DNA of 64,000 nt, taken from NCBI RefSeq assembly GCF_000422285.1, contig NZ_AULM01000005.1, positions 62,001-126,000 of the forward strand, in the 5' to 3' direction. Of the stretch, positions 1 to 8,733 are shown one piece after another. Position 1 is the first letter of the stretch, and every line of letters begins with the position of its first letter. A program made the position numbers and the translations under genes. The notes under the pieces were generated by a model, which saw only the letters and a list, made by a program, of their open reading frames with translations, did no database searches and was not told the origin of the DNA. Origin of the DNA: Desulfatiglans anilini DSM 4660 (GTDB lineage Bacteria > Desulfobacterota > DSM-4660 > Desulfatiglandales > Desulfatiglandaceae).

Positions 1-280
<280 letters not shown>

Positions 281-294
281 GATCAGTCCGGCAT

Positions 295-2424
295 ATGACG
301 GTCAAACGGCTACTGCTCTGGGTGCCGCTGGCACTCATGCTCTTTCTGGTGCAGGCCTATTTCTGGGTGCCGAGCTATGAGGAGCAGACCCGGGGGAACC
401 CGGAGCGGCTGGAGTCGTTCATCACGGGGTCCATCGGGGATGCGAGTATCCTCAACCCCATTCTCTCTGCGGATTCCGCGAGCAGTGAGATCAATGCGCT
501 CGTCTTCGAGGGGCTGCTCGACCGCGATGAGGAGCTGCGGCTGCGGGGCCGTCTGGCCGAGTCCTGGGAGATCCGGGAGGAGGCGTGGTTCTACCTGAAT
601 CCGGCCGCCTCGGAGACGGGGGGAGCGGACGGCGCCGAGGTGGTCGCGCGCCTCATCAAGGCCCGCGGGGGATTGCTGGACCTACCGCCTGAAGTGGCGG
701 AATCCCTCGCCCATATCCAGGGCGTGGAGGTCTTGCCGGCCCGGACCTTTACCGAAACCCGCAAGGTGCGCCAGGGGTCCGGTGAGGGCGAGGAGACCGG
801 GATCGAACTGACCGTCCATGCGCCGGAAAGGATTTGGTTGAGCCTCGACCGCGTCGATCCGGAGATCTTCGACCGGCTTCGGACGGTGCTGGGAGAAGAG
901 GTTCTCGCCCCGTTCCAGAGCGCGGGTCTCGTGCAGGCCTCCGCGCCGATCGAGGAGGCGCTCCTTGTCCGGCTCGCGGAGGAGCTGCTGCCGCAGACCG
1001 AGCACAACCCCATCGTCACCTTCCGCCTCCGCCCCGGGGTGCGCTTCCACGACGGACACCCCGTCACCGCCAGGGATGTCCGCTTCACCTACGATGCCAT
1101 CATGGACCCCCGGAATCTCTCGCCGCGCGTCTCCGACTACGAACCGGTGAAGTCGGTCGAGGTCCCGGACCCGCTGACGGTCCGGATCGTTTACAAGCGC
1201 CTGTATTCTCCGGCCCTGGCGAGCTGGGGCATGGGCATCCTCCCCGAACACCTCTTGAATGCGGAGGCGCTGAAGCGCGAAGCCGCCGAGCGGGGGATGG
1301 ACCCCGAGGCGTTTTCCATGCGCCAGAGCCGCTTCAACCGCCGGCCCGTCGGATGCGGACCGTTCGTCTTCAAGGAGTGGCTCTCCGATCAGCACATCGA
1401 GCTGACACGCTTCGAGGATTACTGGGAGGGCGCCCCCAACTACCGTCGCTATGTCTACCGGGTGATCCCGGACCTTCTGACCCAGGAGATGGAGTTCTAT
1501 GCCGGGACGGTGGACAACTACGCGGTGCAGCCGCACCAGGTCGAAAGGTTGTCCCGGGATCCGCGCTTCCAGAGCTTTTCCGGGGTGAGCTTCGGGTACA
1601 CCTATATCGCCTACAACCTGCGCCGCGAGCCGTTCAATGACGCGCGCGTCCGCCGGGCGCTCGGGATGGCGATCGATGTCGAGAAGATCATCCGCTTTGT
1701 GCTTTACGGGCAGGGCGAGCGCATCACCGGCCCTTTCGTGAAGCAGACCGACTTTTACGACCACTCGATCGAGCCGCTTCCTTACGACCCGGAAGCGGCG
1801 CTTGCGCTGCTGGCGGAGGCCGGATGGCGCCGGGGTCCGGAGGGCTGGCTCGAGAAGGACGGACGCCGGCTCCAGTTCACGCTCATCACGAACGGCGGCA
1901 ACGACACGCGGAAGGCCATCCTGGCCATTGCGCAGGACGCCTGGAAGCAGATCGGGATCGACGTGCGGACCGACATCCTGGAGTGGTCGGTTTTTATCGA
2001 GGAGCGGGTCAACAAGCAGGATTTCGACGCCCTGGTCCTCGGCTGGAGCATGGGCGTCGACCCGGACCTTTTCCAGATCTGGCATTCGAGCCAGACGAAG
2101 CCCTTCCACCTGAACTTTGCAGGTTTCGCGAATGAGGCGGCCGACGACCTCATCCTGCGGATCCGGGAGACCTACGACCACGACCGGCAGGTCCAGTACT
2201 GCAGCGACCTGCATGCGATCATCGCCGAAGAGCAGCCTTACACCTTCTTGTATGTCGGGAAGTGGACCGCCATTCTCGACCAGCGCATCGTCATCCAGCG
2301 GACCGATGCGTCTGGCGACCCCGTCTATGAGCGGATAAAGCCCACGAAAACAGGGAGCTACACCTTTCATTTCAACCGCTGGATCAAACTGCCGCATGTG
2401 CCCGACTTCGCGGCGGAGGGCTGA
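295..2424 (+). CDS. ABC transporter substrate-binding protein, peptide/nickel family (SBP_bac_5)
   Basis: A 709-residue periplasmic binding protein and first gene of a five-gene oligopeptide/dipeptide ABC operon. An N-terminal hydrophobic segment (about residues 5-22) acts as a signal peptide or membrane anchor. The family core is clear: the SILNPILSADSAS region, the FRLRPGVRFHDGHPVTARDV motif and the C-terminal WSMGVDPDLF region. It is longer than the usual 500-550 residues. About 135 extra residues (roughly 100-235) separate the AESWEI segment from the FRLRPG motif, and the reading frame is intact throughout. The ligand cannot be read from sequence; peptides are the family default. The permease gene starts 4 bases after the stop. 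Confidence 0.9.
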   Translation: MTVKRLLLWVPLALMLFLVQAYFWVPSYEEQTRGNPERLESFITGSIGDASILNPILSADSASSEINALVFEGLLDRDEELRLRGRLAESWEIREEAWFYLNPAASETGGADGAEVVARLIKARGGLLDLPPEVAESLAHIQGVEVLPARTFTETRKVRQGSGEGEETGIELTVHAPERIWLSLDRVDPEIFDRLRTVLGEEVLAPFQSAGLVQASAPIEEALLVRLAEELLPQTEHNPIVTFRLRPGVRFHDGHPVTARDVRFTYDAIMDPRNLSPRVSDYEPVKSVEVPDPLTVRIVYKRLYSPALASWGMGILPEHLLNAEALKREAAERGMDPEAFSMRQSRFNRRPVGCGPFVFKEWLSDQHIELTRFEDYWEGAPNYRRYVYRVIPDLLTQEMEFYAGTVDNYAVQPHQVERLSRDPRFQSFSGVSFGYTYIAYNLRREPFNDARVRRALGMAIDVEKIIRFVLYGQGERITGPFVKQTDFYDHSIEPLPYDPEAALALLAEAGWRRGPEGWLEKDGRRLQFTLITNGGNDTRKAILAIAQDAWKQIGIDVRTDILEWSVFIEERVNKQDFDALVLGWSMGVDPDLFQIWHSSQTKPFHLNFAGFANEAADDLILRIRETYDHDRQVQYCSDLHAIIAEEQPYTFLYVGKWTAILDQRIVIQRTDASGDPVYERIKPTKTGSYTFHFNRWIKLPHVPDFAAEG

Positions 2425-2427
2425 TCG

Positions 2428-3387
2428 ATGCTGTCGTTTCTGGGCCGGAGCCTGATTCAGAAGATCGTCACCCTGTTTTTCGTGTCGGTGGTGTCCTTTC
2501 TCATCATCCATCTCGCCCCGGGGAGCCCGAGCCAGGTGGACCCGATGAATCCGAAGTTCACGCCCGAGATGGTGGAGCGCTTCCGGGAGGCCTTTCACCT
2601 GGATGAGCCGCTCCACGTCCAGTACCTCCGCTTCTACGCGGATCTTCTGACCGGACGGAGCGTCTCCTGGAAGGACAACCAGCCGGTGCTCCTCAAGATC
2701 TGGGAGCGCTTCCTGAACAGTCTGCCGCTTTTCATCGTCGGGACGCTCATCACCTGGACCCTCTCGTTTCCGGTGGGCATCCGCTCCGCGATCCACCGCG
2801 GAGGGTTCTACGACCGGAGCACCACCTTCATCGCCTACTTCCTCATCTCGATTCCCGGATTTTTCTTCGCCTATGTCCTGATCATCCTCGTCGTCAACAG
2901 CCTGGAAGTGCCGGTGATCGGGATGAAGACCTTCGGGGTGGGGGATGCCTCCTGGATCCATGGGGTCATGGACCGTGTCTGGCACCTGCTCCTGCCTTCC
3001 GTCCTGGGGGCCACCGGAGGGATCGCTGTCCTTTCCCGCTACGTGCGCAGCCAGATGCTCGAGGTGGAGAGCCAGGACTACGTTCGCACGGCCCGCGCCA
3101 AAGGGCTCACGTTCGACCAGGTACATTACAAGCACGCCCTCAGGAACGCCCTCCTGCCTTTCGTCACCATGTTCGGGCTGATTTTGCCCGGCCTGATCGG
3201 GGGGTCGGTGATCATCGAATCCATCTTTTCCTGGCCGGGCATGGGCCGCATGGCCTACGAGGCGATCCTTGCGCGGGACTATCCGGTCATTCTGACCGTG
3301 AATTTCATCTCAGCCGTCCTGGTTCTGGCCGGGACGCTCGTTTCGGACATCCTGTACGTGGTGGTGGACCCGAGGATTCGGCTGTGA
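2428..3387 (+). CDS. ABC transporter permease, DppB/OppB type
   Basis: A 319-residue inner-membrane permease with the typical N-terminus (FLGRSLIQKIVTLFFVSVVS) and about six membrane segments. The cytoplasmic EAA loop that docks on the ATPase is present around residues 205-235 (YVRTARAKGL). The C-terminal SIFSWPGMGRMAYEAI motif is characteristic of DppB/OppB proteins. It would pair with the following DppC-type permease to form the channel. Its stop codon overlaps the GTG start of the next gene (GTGA), indicating translational coupling. Confidence 0.93.
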   Translation: MLSFLGRSLIQKIVTLFFVSVVSFLIIHLAPGSPSQVDPMNPKFTPEMVERFREAFHLDEPLHVQYLRFYADLLTGRSVSWKDNQPVLLKIWERFLNSLPLFIVGTLITWTLSFPVGIRSAIHRGGFYDRSTTFIAYFLISIPGFFFAYVLIILVVNSLEVPVIGMKTFGVGDASWIHGVMDRVWHLLLPSVLGATGGIAVLSRYVRSQMLEVESQDYVRTARAKGLTFDQVHYKHALRNALLPFVTMFGLILPGLIGGSVIIESIFSWPGMGRMAYEAILARDYPVILTVNFISAVLVLAGTLVSDILYVVVDPRIRL

Positions 3388-4526
3388 GCGAGGCGCAAAA
3401 CACCTGCCATGCGGACCCGTCGGCCGCGGTGCCTGCAGGGGAGGGGCGGATCGTGGCCTTCCGGCGGATGCTCGAGGGCAACCGGATGGCCTTCGCGGGG
3501 CTGGTGGTCTTCCTCGCCTTCTTCCTGACCGCGTTCGCGGGGCTGTTCCTGACCTCGGGGTCCGACCCGGTCTTCGACCCGGCGCAGGTGAGGCTCGAGA
3601 ACAAGCTCCGTCCGCCGTTGAGCGCCCCCTTTGCCGGGACCCTGGAGGAGGACGACCGGCCGCCTTTCGGGGTCTTCCTGCTTGGAACCGACGATCTGGG
3701 AAGGGACGTCTTCGCACGCATGCTGCAGGGGGCGTGGGTCTCCCTCACCGTCGGCTTCGTGGCGGTGGGGATCGCCGTGGCCGTGGGGATCCTGCTGGGC
3801 GGGATTGCGGGGTATTTCGGTGGGAACCGGTTGCAGGTCGGGCAGGTGCTCTGGGCGTGCGCCTGGGCGGCGGCGCTGCTTTCTTTGGCGCAGGGCGCGG
3901 GGCGTTTGGCGCTCGGCCTCTTCCTGGCCGGTCCCGTCATCCCTCTTCTTCGGCGATTGAGATTGCTGCGCGGCCCCCTGCGCTTCCTGGAGTGGGGGAC
4001 CTTTTCGGTCGACACCCTCGTCATGCGGCTGGTCGACATCATGCTCTGCTTCCCGAGCTTCTTCCTCATCCTGACCGTGGTGGCGCTTCTCCCCGCAAGC
4101 ATGTACAACATCATGATCGTCATCGGGCTGACCAGTTGGATGGGGACGGCGCGCTTCGTGCGGGCGGAGTTCCTCTCGCTCCGGGAGCAGGATTTCGTGA
4201 CGGCGGCCAGGGCCCTGGGGATCGGGACCTGGCGGATCATCTTCCGGCACATGATGCCGAACGCGATTGCCCCCGTGCTGGTCTCGGCCACGATCGGCAT
4301 CGCGACGGCCATCCTGACCGAGGCCGGACTCAGCTTCCTCGGCTTCGGCGTCCCCCCGCCGCACGCCACATGGGGGAACATCCTCTCCGACGGCAAGAAC
4401 TTCATCTTCGACGCCCCGTGGCTCACCTTCGTGCCAGGGGTGGCGATCCTCATCGTCGTGCTGTGTTTCAACCTGTTTGGCGAAGGGCTGCGGGAGGCCT
4501 TGAATCCAAAACTGCGGGAGAGGTGA
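3384..4526 (+). CDS. ABC transporter permease, DppC/OppC type, with an inserted membrane segment
   Basis: A 380-residue permease starting at GTG 3384, which overlaps the stop of the upstream permease. Family marks are the N-terminal RMLEGNRMAFAGLVV helix, the FLLGTDDLGRDVFARML motif, the EAA loop (FVTAARALGIGTWRIIFRHM) and the terminal FNLFGEGLREALNPKLRER. It is about 80 residues longer than a normal DppC. The extra part (roughly 150-205) adds hydrophobic sequence between the first periplasmic motif and the EAA loop. The following ATPase starts at ATG 4526, overlapping the stop by one base. Confidence 0.92.
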   Translation: MSEAQNTCHADPSAAVPAGEGRIVAFRRMLEGNRMAFAGLVVFLAFFLTAFAGLFLTSGSDPVFDPAQVRLENKLRPPLSAPFAGTLEEDDRPPFGVFLLGTDDLGRDVFARMLQGAWVSLTVGFVAVGIAVAVGILLGGIAGYFGGNRLQVGQVLWACAWAAALLSLAQGAGRLALGLFLAGPVIPLLRRLRLLRGPLRFLEWGTFSVDTLVMRLVDIMLCFPSFFLILTVVALLPASMYNIMIVIGLTSWMGTARFVRAEFLSLREQDFVTAARALGIGTWRIIFRHMMPNAIAPVLVSATIGIATAILTEAGLSFLGFGVPPPHATWGNILSDGKNFIFDAPWLTFVPGVAILIVVLCFNLFGEGLREALNPKLRER

Positions 4527-5566
4527 TGGAGCTGAAAACCGAAACCCTGCTGAGTGTGGCGGATCTTCACATTACGTTCAAAACCCTGGCCGGCCCTGCG
4601 AAGGCGGTGGAAGGGGTGTCCCTCGGCGTTCGCCGGGGGGAGACCGTTGCGCTGGTGGGGGAGTCCGGCTGCGGAAAGAGCGTCACGGCGCTTTCTTTCC
4701 TCGGCCTGCTGCCGCGGGCGGCCGTGGTCGAACAGGGGAGTGCGAGGCTCGGGGGGGTCGAGCTGCTCGGGCTGGATGAAGAGGAACTGCGGAAGATTCG
4801 GGGAAGGCGGATCTCGATGGTCTTTCAGGAACCGTTGACTTCATTGAACCCGGTATTCAAGGTCGGGGATCAGATCGGGGAAGCCATCCGGGTGCACGAG
4901 GCAGTCGATGAAGATGAAATCAGAAGGCGCGTGGTCACTCTCTTGAGGGACGTCGGCATTCCGAACCCGGAGGAGCGCCTGGACGACTATCCGCATCAGC
5001 TGAGCGGAGGACAGCGCCAGCGGGTCATGATCGCGATGGCGCTGTCGTGCAACCCGGAGCTGATGATCGCGGACGAGCCGACGACGGCCCTCGACGTGAC
5101 CGTGCAGGCCCAGATCCTGGCGCTGATGCGCTCGCTTCAGGAGGAGCGGCGGATGTCGATCCTGTACATCACGCATGACCTGGGGGTCGTATCCCAGGTG
5201 GCGGAGCGGGTCTATGTCATGTATGCAGGGATGATCGTCGAGGAGGGGCGGACGCCGACGCTTTTCGAGGACCCGAGGCACCCTTATACGCAGGGGCTGC
5301 TGGCCTCGCTCCCCAGCCGCGGGAAGAGGGGGCGAAGATTGAGCAGCATCCCAGGACACGTGCCCGATCCGGCCTGCAGACCCGCGGGCTGCCCCTTTCA
5401 CCCCCGCTGCCCGAGGGCGATGGAATCGTGCCGGGGATCGGTCCCGACGATGATCGATTTGGGCGACGGACACCAGGCGCGCTGCCTGAGAGCTCACGAG
5501 AGCGCGCCGAATCCGGCAGAACCGGGGCAAAGGCCGGCTGACGGGGATCGGCGGGTGAAGGGATGA
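4526..5566 (+). CDS. ABC transporter ATP-binding protein, DppD/OppD type
   Basis: A 346-residue ATPase that powers the peptide importer. Visible motifs are Walker A GESGCGKS, the Q-loop [10 protein letters not shown], signature LSGGQRQRV, Walker [13 protein letters not shown] and the switch histidine in ITHDLGVV. The C-terminus carries the cysteine-containing oligopeptide-transporter extension ([15 protein letters not shown]). The open frame extends far upstream, but ATG 4526 is chosen because it overlaps the permease stop and gives the normal length; GTG 4523 is one codon upstream. It ends in an ATGA overlap with the second ATPase. Confidence 0.93.
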   Translation: MELKTETLLSVADLHITFKTLAGPAKAVEGVSLGVRRGETVALVGESGCGKSVTALSFLGLLPRAAVVEQGSARLGGVELLGLDEEELRKIRGRRISMVFQEPLTSLNPVFKVGDQIGEAIRVHEAVDEDEIRRRVVTLLRDVGIPNPEERLDDYPHQLSGGQRQRVMIAMALSCNPELMIADEPTTALDVTVQAQILALMRSLQEERRMSILYITHDLGVVSQVAERVYVMYAGMIVEEGRTPTLFEDPRHPYTQGLLASLPSRGKRGRRLSSIPGHVPDPACRPAGCPFHPRCPRAMESCRGSVPTMIDLGDGHQARCLRAHESAPNPAEPGQRPADGDRRVKG

Positions 5567-6549
5567 TCCGGACTGCGGCCACCGAGACAGCGCCGATCCT
5601 GAAGGTCAACGACCTGAGGGTGCATTTCCCCGTCCGGCGCGGTTTTCTGCAGCGGATTCGCGGCTGGATCAAGGCTGTGGACGGGGTCGACCTCGAGGTT
5701 CGCCGGAGCAGGACCCTGGGACTGGTCGGAGAGTCGGGCTGCGGCAAGTCCACCTTGGCCCGCGCGGTTCTCGGGCTCCTGTCTGCCAGCGGCGGGAGTG
5801 TGGTCTACCGCGGCCGGGACATGACCGGCCTCTCGGAAAAGGAAATGCGGCCATACCGCCGGGAGTTCCAGATGATTTTTCAGGATCCCTATGGCTCTTT
5901 GAACCCCCGCATGACGATCGGGCAATCCATCGAAGAGGGGCTGCGGACGGTCGGGATGGAGCGGCGTGAACGCAAGGCGCGAGTGGGGGAACTGCTCGAA
6001 CAGGTGGGGCTTGCCGCAGCGAACGAGGACCGCTACCCTCACGAGTTCAGCGGGGGGCAGCGGCAGCGTGCCGGGATCGCCCGCGCCCTGAGTGTTGGAC
6101 CGTCTCTGGTCATCTGCGACGAACCGATATCGGCCTTGGACGTCTCGATCCAGGCCCAGATCATCAACCTTCTGAACGATCTCCAGGAAAGCCTGGGGCT
6201 GGCCTACCTCTTCATCTCGCACGACCTGAACGTGGTGGGCTATCTGAGCCACGATGTGGCGGTGATGTACCTTGGGCAGATCGTGGAATATGCGCCGGCC
6301 GAGGCCCTCTATGCCGCCCCGCGGCATCCGTATTCGAAGGCGCTCCTGGCGGCTGTGCCCACGATCGAAAAAGGGCGGGAAGGCTTTGTACGCCCCTTGG
6401 GCGGCGATGTCCCCAGCCCTATGGATCCTCCGCCGGGCTGCCGGTTCCAGGGGCGCTGTCCGCTTGTGGAGGACCGCTGCCGCGAGGCGCCCGTCACACT
6501 CGAAGCGGTCGCACCCGATCACCTGGTGCGTTGCTGGAAAGCACTGTGA
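5563..6549 (+). CDS. ABC transporter ATP-binding protein, DppF/OppF type
   Basis: A 328-residue ATPase and last gene of the peptide ABC operon. Motifs are Walker [10 protein letters not shown]-loop FQDPYGSLNPRMTIG, signature FSGGQRQRAGIARAL and Walker B LVICDEPISALDVS, followed by the Cys-containing extension CRFQGRCPLVEDRC. The SLNPRMTIG sequence after the Q-loop marks the F-type subunit that pairs with the D-type upstream. The start overlaps the previous stop (ATGA). No clear terminator follows; two TTGACA hexamers and the tRNA genes come next. Confidence 0.93.
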   Translation: MIRTAATETAPILKVNDLRVHFPVRRGFLQRIRGWIKAVDGVDLEVRRSRTLGLVGESGCGKSTLARAVLGLLSASGGSVVYRGRDMTGLSEKEMRPYRREFQMIFQDPYGSLNPRMTIGQSIEEGLRTVGMERRERKARVGELLEQVGLAAANEDRYPHEFSGGQRQRAGIARALSVGPSLVICDEPISALDVSIQAQIINLLNDLQESLGLAYLFISHDLNVVGYLSHDVAVMYLGQIVEYAPAEALYAAPRHPYSKALLAAVPTIEKGREGFVRPLGGDVPSPMDPPPGCRFQGRCPLVEDRCREAPVTLEAVAPDHLVRCWKAL

Positions 6550-6556
6550 ATTGAGT

Positions 6557-6607
6557 TTGACATGCCGGTTTTTGCTTGACATGGTGACTTCGTTCGGGCA
6601 AACTACT
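6557..6607 (+). promoter_or_regulatory. Candidate sigma-70 promoter for the tRNA pair
   Basis: Two perfect -35 hexamers TTGACA lie at 6557-6562 and 6576-6581. A -10 is weak: AAACTA or CAAACT lies 17-18 bases after the second one. The position, 10-40 bases before tRNA-Gln, fits a tRNA promoter. Confidence 0.4.
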
Positions 6608-6616
6608 ACTTTCGAC

Positions 6617-6690
6617 TGGGGGATCGTCCAGCGGCAGGACGACGGGTTCTGGCCCCGTTAACCGAGGTTCGAATCCTCGTCCCCCAGCCA
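6617..6690 (+). tRNA. tRNA-Gln (anticodon CTG)
   Basis: The 74-nt gene folds as a complete cloverleaf. The acceptor stem TGGGGGA/TCCCCCA pairs over 7 bp, the D stem is GTCC/GGAC, and the anticodon stem ACGGG/CCCGT encloses loop TTCTGGC with anticodon CTG. The T arm contains GTTCGAATC, and the 3' CCA is encoded. It reads CAG. Its charging enzyme gene glnS lies 21 kb downstream in this window. Confidence 0.96.
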
Positions 6691-6754
6691 CTTTTTTTGG
6701 GCTTGTAGTCAAAGAAGAGGGGTTGCAGCACACTGCGCGCGTACGTATGTTGAA

Positions 6755-6830
6755 GGTCCCATCGTCTAGCGGTCCAGGATATCGGCCTCTCACGCCGGGG
6801 ACACGGGTTCGAGTCCCGTTGGGACCACCA
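6755..6830 (+). tRNA. tRNA-Glu (anticodon CTC)
   Basis: The 76-nt gene has acceptor stem GGTCCCA/TGGGACC, the D-arm TCGTCTAGCGGTCCAGGA typical of tRNA-Glu, and anticodon loop CTCTCAC with anticodon CTC. The T arm is GGGTTCGAGTCCC and CCA is encoded. It reads GAG. It lies 64 bases after tRNA-Gln and is followed by a terminator, so the two are probably one transcript. Confidence 0.96.
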
Positions 6831-6837
6831 AGGAAAA

Positions 6838-6878
6838 ACAAGGGGTTGCGCCAAAAGCGTAGCCCCTTTGTTGTTTTT
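6838..6878 (+). terminator. Rho-independent terminator after the tRNA pair
   Basis: ACAAGGGGTTGCGC pairs imperfectly with GCGTAGCCCCTTTGT across a short CAAAA loop, followed by TGTTTTT. It lies 8 bases after tRNA-Glu. The remaining bases to 7171 show no convincing gene. Confidence 0.8.
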
Positions 6879-7171
6879 CGCGTACTGTCCCCAACCGTAT
6901 CACCACCGGCGCGCCCGGTCACTCGTCCGCAAAAATTGTTCCGTAACGCTCCGGGGCCGCAATGCATTATCACTCTTTGAAAAATTTGAAGGCCGGGTGA
7001 TCCCGCGCCGCTGCCAAACCTGGATTTCCACAGATTCGAACTGCCGCAACAGAACGCGGCTGGTGCCTCAAATCACGGTTTTGCTGCGCGACCTATGCAC
7101 TGGTGGGTAACGGTGAGTTCAGGAAGCGGAAACCGGGTCGCGTTTGATGATGATTTCCCGATAGACACTCC

Positions 7172-7804
7172 CTAGCGGAGCGCCCTTTTTCTTTTCATAT
7201 AGATGACACTCAGTATCATCATTATGGCGATCAACGCAGCGCCGCCGAAGGCGTTGAACGTCGGGACGGCCTGTGGCTCTTGCGTTGAACACGGCTGCGC
7301 ATCATTCAGGAGGATCGGCCCGAAAATCGTATAGTCACACTGGTCGGATTCCAGCAGGATAAAATATGCCCCATTTGCACCGGGATCGGCGCATGCACGG
7401 AAGGACAGAGAGGCATTGTTGGGGAAACAGAGCGCATGTTCCGGGTGATACCGCTCCAAAAAGCGGTTGAGCAGGGTCTTGTTGAAAGGTGCGCGAATGA
7501 TTTCACACATTTCGGTGGTGTTTGCGCCCTCGACGTAGACAATCGCGCTATCTATTTGACTCGTTCCCGGGAAGGAGATGGTTCCATCCCAACTCTCGCA
7601 TGATTTAGTTTGACCGGATGACGTGATATGCCAATTATAGATAGGATTTCCCAAAGAAACATATTGGGGATCGGTGCAATTGAAATCGCAGTCTTGTGCG
7701 GATAAACCACCGTCTGCAGTGATGGTCAGGTCCGCCAAAGAAAGTGAGGCCGAGGCGAAAAGGATCAATCCAGCCAGAACTATCACCCAGAATCGCTTTT
7801 TCAT
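7172..7804 (-). CDS. Secreted protein with a VPTF-type C-terminal sorting/anchor signal
   Basis: A 210-residue exported protein. The N-terminus is a signal peptide (MKKRFWVIVLAGLILFASAS, cleavage near SLA). The mature part has several cysteines (CDFNCTDP, CESW, CEII, CFPN, CADP, CDYT) that could form disulfides. The C-terminus is tripartite: VPTF, then a hydrophobic span of about 20 residues (GGAALIAIMMILSVIYM), then a basic tail KRKRALR. That layout matches the IPTL/PEP-CTERM class of exosortase substrates, though the motif here is a variant. The function of the mature domain is not recognised. It overlaps the upstream gene by ATGA, so the two are coupled. No exosortase gene is visible. Confidence 0.65.
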   Translation of the reverse strand: MKKRFWVIVLAGLILFASASLSLADLTITADGGLSAQDCDFNCTDPQYVSLGNPIYNWHITSSGQTKSCESWDGTISFPGTSQIDSAIVYVEGANTTEMCEIIRAPFNKTLLNRFLERYHPEHALCFPNNASLSFRACADPGANGAYFILLESDQCDYTIFGPILLNDAQPCSTQEPQAVPTFNAFGGAALIAIMMILSVIYMKRKRALR

Positions 7805-8124
7805 CTCTTCCCTCCCGCTAAGGATGTTTTCCGTCCCTGATATATTTTTTCACCATATAAATCAAGACAATAATCTCCGGTATGGGTACACGGAGTGGCT
7901 GTCTTCTTCATCCCAGAGGGCACTCCAGGCGGCGCGGTTATTTTGCAGCTTCCTCCGGCAATGTTACTGATGAGGTAATAATGCAATATATTGAAATACA
8001 AGATCATGCAGAGCGTGCCCGCTATGGCGACTTTACGATAGGATCCTAAAAAGAATTCCAGTACAATCAAAAAAGCTTGATTCTTGCCGTATCGATTGCG
8101 AATGAGTGAGAGTTGGGTTTTCAT
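7801..8124 (-). CDS. Hypothetical membrane protein coupled to the VPTF-tailed protein
   Basis: A 107-residue protein I do not recognise. A basic N-terminus (RNRYGKN) precedes a hydrophobic region (about 18-55) forming one or two membrane helices. A short polar domain with three cysteines (CKIT, CTHT, CLDL) follows, presumably outside the membrane. Its stop overlaps the start of the sorting-signal gene (ATGA), which supports it being real and functionally paired. The surrounding DNA is more AT-rich than the chromosome around it, suggesting an acquired segment. It could be an assembly or anchoring partner, but that is only inference from position. Confidence 0.5.
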   Translation of the reverse strand: MKTQLSLIRNRYGKNQAFLIVLEFFLGSYRKVAIAGTLCMILYFNILHYYLISNIAGGSCKITAPPGVPSGMKKTATPCTHTGDYCLDLYGEKIYQGRKTSLAGGKR

Positions 8125-8159
8125 TTATCAGAGGTTGAAATGAAGAACCACTGCATTTA

Positions 8160-8209
8160 AAAATTAAAGTCACCGGAGCTCTGTGAAAAACAGAGTTTCG
8201 GTGACTTTA
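8160..8209 (-). terminator. Strong hairpin with T-rich tail (terminator-like)
   Basis: AAAGTCACCG pairs with CGGTGACTTT and the inner CTCTGT with ACAGAG around a TTTTT loop, giving about 16 paired bases. On the minus strand it is followed by AATTTTTAAAT. It sits between the DUF4168 gene and the 8124 gene, so it probably ends the former's transcript. Confidence 0.65.
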
Positions 8210-8346
8210 TAGCGGAAATGATGTTATTGGAGTGTATTACAATGAACTATCTGCTTTTAATATTTTTATGAATATCTATATGGTGTATTATTTGCATATT
8301 TCACTAAATTGTCATGTTTCAAGATAAAATAATGTTTTGTCAACAT

Positions 8347-8733
8347 CTATCTCGGTAATTCCTGAATCTTTTCCATGAATTTCTGTCTCATATCTTCGTC
8401 CGAGCTAACAGCCGCCATTATCTGTCTGTACTTTTCAACATCAATGCCTTCCCCTTCAACTGCCTGGATCATCTTCTGATTGGCGTTTTCCTGAAGGGCT
8501 TGCCGTTGATCGAGATCTGGAGCCGTTTGCAAAGATTCCTGCAATTCCCTTTGAATCTGCGCAACCTCCACGTAGGCCGCTGCGGCCTTGTCCATGTCTG
8601 CGTCTTTCACCTCTATCTGTGGCTGGGTCGCACCCTCTTTTCCCTGTTGATGCTGCTGGGACGGTGCCGGGACTGCCCACAAGAGTGCACAAACGATGAC
8701 TGCCAAAATCACAAAACCAAATTTGTTCAACAT
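8347..8733 (-). CDS. DUF4168 domain exported protein
   Basis: A 128-residue protein with an N-terminal signal peptide (FGFVILAVIVCALLWAVPAPS), a Gln-rich linker, and a helical domain matching DUF4168: AAAYVEVAQIQRELQESL, then LQENANQKMIQAVEGEGI and VEKYRQIMAAVSSD. The domain is found in small periplasmic or surface proteins whose biochemical role is unknown. The RBS AAAGGAG lies just upstream of the minus-strand start. The product is probably periplasmic. Confidence 0.8.
   Translation of the reverse strand: MLNKFGFVILAVIVCALLWAVPAPSQQHQQGKEGATQPQIEVKDADMDKAAAAYVEVAQIQRELQESLQTAPDLDQRQALQENANQKMIQAVEGEGIDVEKYRQIMAAVSSDEDMRQKFMEKIQELPR

Noticed and set aside
682..3135. Very long antisense open frame on the minus strand
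   Set aside because: A GC-rich shadow of the ABC operon genes, whose own frames carry clear family motifs.
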